Positions 37,306 to 39,014 of a stretch of DNA of 39,014 nt are shown here, piece after piece. Below the pieces are notes generated by a model. It was not told the DNA's origin. It did not search any database and saw only the letters and a program-made list of their open reading frames with translations. This DNA is from a virus: the IMG/VR virus record IMGVR_UViG_3300021405_000033, positions 1 through 39,014 of that record. The stretch is one strand, 5' to 3'. The translations under genes were made by a program, and so were the position numbers. How positions within the stretch are numbered: the stretch's first letter is position 1; every line of letters starts with the position of its first letter.

Positions 37306-37845
37306 ATGGCGATCACGACATTTGCAAATACGACAACTCAGAATCTGCTGACAGCGCTGGACGCGAATTTCCAGACGCCGGTCACCATCGGTACGTCGCC
37401 AGTCAGTCTTGGCAATACCGTATCCAACATCGACGGGTTGACCAGTTTGCAGTTAGGAACCGGGACTCCTATCACGGCATACACCACCGGAACGTGGACC
37501 CCAACCGACCAAAGCGGCGCTGGCCTAGTTTTCACTGGCGTAAGCGCTGGATATACCATCATCGGAAATATGTGCTTCGCCTATTGCCAGTTCAAATATC
37601 CCAGCACCGCTGACGGCAGCGGCGCGTCCACTGGAGGCTTTCCGGTCACGGCGGCAAATCAAGATTATGCCCAGACTGTCTCTCCCGTAGAATTGAGTGT
37701 AACTCTGGCTTTTCCGGTGATATTCCAAGTCGTCTTGAATCACTCCTACGGTGTTTTCTTCAATCAATTAAATAACGCGCAGGTGACGAATGCCCAACTC
37801 AGCGGCGCAGTCGTCAACATGTGCATTATCATTCCTCTGAGTTAG
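37306..37845 (+). CDS. Tail appendage-like protein, 179 aa
   Basis: ATG 37306 directly follows the TAA of the previous gene. The first 35 residues (ITTFANTTTQNLLTALDANFQ) resemble the adaptor end of short appendage proteins. The remainder is Thr/Gly/Val beta (TGTWTPTDQSGAGLVFTGVSAGYTIIGN), a pattern shared with C-terminal domains of tail spikes and fibres. It may assist host recognition. Confidence 0.68.
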   Translation: MAITTFANTTTQNLLTALDANFQTPVTIGTSPVSLGNTVSNIDGLTSLQLGTGTPITAYTTGTWTPTDQSGAGLVFTGVSAGYTIIGNMCFAYCQFKYPSTADGSGASTGGFPVTAANQDYAQTVSPVELSVTLAFPVIFQVVLNHSYGVFFNQLNNAQVTNAQLSGAVVNMCIIIPLS

Positions 37846-37849
37846 TCTA

Positions 37850-38212
37850 ATGAACATGCAGGACTTGCAGAGCGTGGAGTGGGGAGATGCCGAAGGGCTT
37901 CAAGTCTTTCTGCTGGAAAACGCGCTGCAGCACTCCCTGTTCAAGACGGGATTTCAGCGGCTTGGCCTGGCCCCGCCGTCCTTCAATCTGTTCGACGTGG
38001 ACATCGACAATATCGACGATTGGCTTTTGCCGCACCAGAACGAGCATCAGTTCTTTTCGTCGGTGCTGGGTCTGTCCAACCCCATCAGCCTGCTCGACTC
38101 CAATTGGAACAACGAGGACCAGTTCTACGATTTCGTGTCCGATCACTATTACGTCCACGCCGCCGTGTTCACTACACTCTCCAATCTTGGTGTGTTGGGG
38201 GCCTCGCAATGA
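37850..38212 (+). CDS. Acidic hypothetical tail-region protein, 120 aa
   Basis: The product is acidic and aromatic-rich (NLFDVDIDNIDDWLLPHQNEHQFFSSVLGLSNP), with no Cys and no recognised domain. No strong Shine-Dalgarno precedes ATG 37850. It overlaps the next gene by ATGA. A virion-assembly role is inferred from position only. Confidence 0.68.
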   Translation: MNMQDLQSVEWGDAEGLQVFLLENALQHSLFKTGFQRLGLAPPSFNLFDVDIDNIDDWLLPHQNEHQFFSSVLGLSNPISLLDSNWNNEDQFYDFVSDHYYVHAAVFTTLSNLGVLGASQ

Positions 38213-38742
38213 CGGACGACTCGCTTTCCGGCCCGCTTCTGCCGCAGCAGCAACAGGCCGCGCCGAAAGCGCGCGGTCCTAAGAAACCGCGCCAGAGCGT
38301 CATGCCTGCGGTCCAGAAAGAGGCAGGGCAAGGCGGACGCGAGAAAACCCTGAATATCATTCAGGACTATGTGATGCAGCAGACGGGCAATCCGAAGGCA
38401 ACCGCCATTCACGTCAATGCGATTGCGTCCCTGATCCAGAAGAAGATCGCACGTCCGATTCAGTTCGGTAACACGGTGTTTCTCGCCACCCAGAAGGGGC
38501 CTGGCGTGATGGACGTGCATCTCTATACCGAGGACAGCCCAAAAACGCTGGTGCATCGGTTTCAGCAGGCCTACCAATGGGCCAAGACCAATGGGTTCAC
38601 CACTATCACTTCCACGCTGACGGACGCCAACATGGCGCAGTTGGTCAAGATGGCTGGGTTGCCGGTGTCTCTGAAACAGACGACGATCAATGACGGCAAG
38701 CAAATGCGGCCCGCGTATCAAATGACCATAAAGGTGCAATGA
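38209..38742 (+). CDS. Internal virion protein A-like (GNAT-like), 177 aa
   Basis: ATG 38209 overlaps the upstream stop. The first 45 residues are a basic, Gln/Pro-rich linker. The rest has the outline of a GNAT-like fold (VFLATQKGPGVMDVHLYTEDSPKTLVHRFQQAYQWAKTNGFTTITSTLT ... LVKMAGLPVSLKQTTI). T7 gp13, internal virion protein A, has a similar fold, and this gene also precedes the large ejection proteins. Acetyl-CoA binding is not certain. Confidence 0.6.
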   Translation: MTDDSLSGPLLPQQQQAAPKARGPKKPRQSVMPAVQKEAGQGGREKTLNIIQDYVMQQTGNPKATAIHVNAIASLIQKKIARPIQFGNTVFLATQKGPGVMDVHLYTEDSPKTLVHRFQQAYQWAKTNGFTTITSTLTDANMAQLVKMAGLPVSLKQTTINDGKQMRPAYQMTIKVQ

Positions 38743-39014
38743 TGCCGCCGCTGGTAGGCATAGCGATAGCAGCAGCGGCGACAGAGTTCGGCGTTGGTAC
38801 CGCCATAGCCACCGCCGTGACCGCAGCTACCGCCAGCATCATTGGCGACGCGGCGGTTATCGTAGGAGATGTTGCGGCGGGTGCGGCTGTGGGCGCGGTG
38901 GCGGGCGCGGGCACCGCAGTGGCTGGCGGCACCAGTGTTTCCAAGGGTCTGCTCTACGGCGCGGCCACGGGCGGGTTGACGGCGGGCCTCACCCCTGAAA
39001 TTGCCCACGCCACC
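38739..39014 (+). CDS. Virion/ejection-type protein, 5' part (continues at base 1)
   Basis: ATG 38739 (or 38742) overlaps the upstream TGA, with AAGGTGC ahead. The N-terminus is hydrophobic and Ala/Val-rich (PPLVGIAIAAAATEFG, AIATAVTAATASIIGD, AAVIVGDVAAGAAVGAVAG), suggesting membrane insertion. The frame runs off the window and matches base 1 onward in the same frame. The complete product is about 388 residues. Confidence 0.75.
   Translation, partial: MMPPLVGIAIAAAATEFGVGTAIATAVTAATASIIGDAAVIVGDVAAGAAVGAVAGAGTAVAGGTSVSKGLLYGAATGGLTAGLTPEIAHAT
38880..39014. repeat. Terminal redundancy, right copy
   Basis: This copy is identical to 1-126 over 38880-39005. Three mismatches then occur in the last nine bases, where read support at a contig end is usually poorest. 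It allows the genome to be closed at about 38,879 bases. Confidence 0.9.

Noticed and set aside
1-39014. CRISPR array, rRNA or insertion sequence
   Set aside because: No regularly spaced repeats, no rRNA-like stretch and no transposase with terminal inverted repeats were seen.

Overview
This window looks like a complete, tailed double-stranded DNA phage genome with a podovirus-like gene set. It was opened at an arbitrary point inside a virion-protein gene. Bases 1-126 recur exactly at 38880-39005, and the last nine bases then differ at three positions. The unit is therefore about 38.88 kb and closes on itself, as a circular or terminally redundant assembly would. Base composition is GC-rich. 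The small Tat-signal protein, the DUF1376, MT-A70, Rad52 and YqaJ gene set and the codon choice suggest an alphaproteobacterial host. That host call is inference only.

Layout: (1) 38739 to the end, continuing at 1-5.7 kb: large virion or DNA-ejection proteins, two of them sharing a proline-rich PVxVTP repeat. (2) 5.7-6.8 kb: tail appendage genes. (3) 6.8-9.5 kb: lysis module with a GH24 endolysin, an HNH/AP2 homing endonuclease, a holin-like protein, a membrane-anchored protein, a small membrane gene broken by an amber codon, and a lipoprotein. (4) 12404-9440, leftward: small genes, a YqaJ-like exonuclease, a zinc-ribbon protein and a glycosyltransferase. (5) 12.5-17.4 kb, rightward: serine recombinase, ASCH protein, a polymerase-beta-type nucleotidyltransferase overlapping a tRNA-His gene, then a run of tiny, tightly packed ORFs, several with cysteine-pair or C2H2 motifs. 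(6) 18564-17398, leftward: three tiny genes and a Rad52-type annealing protein, driven from a palindromic divergent promoter region. (7) 18.6-24.6 kb, rightward: MT-A70 methyltransferase, DUF1376 protein, an HExxH lipoprotein, an HNH gene whose start duplicates that of the next gene, a Tat-signal protein, a radical SAM enzyme, a family 2 glycosyltransferase and a single-span membrane peptide. (8) 24.6-38.7 kb: a B12-binding radical SAM enzyme running into terminase large subunit, portal, a 13-residue basic peptide with a terminator, probable scaffold, an HNH intruder, major capsid, head and adaptor proteins, a gp10-like tail protein and internal proteins.

How it works together: I find no DNA polymerase, replicative helicase, primase or RNA polymerase. 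Replication probably relies on the host, with the phage supplying an exonuclease/annealing pair (YqaJ-like plus Rad52). Two glycosyltransferases, two radical SAM enzymes and an MT-A70 methyltransferase point to modification of DNA, of a virion part or of a host surface. The most unusual points are the radical SAM/B12/glycosyltransferase block against the terminase, the nucleotidyltransferase-tRNA-His overlap, the probable leaderless divergent promoters, the amber codon in an otherwise conserved membrane gene, and a lysozyme with Glu where the family has its catalytic Thr.
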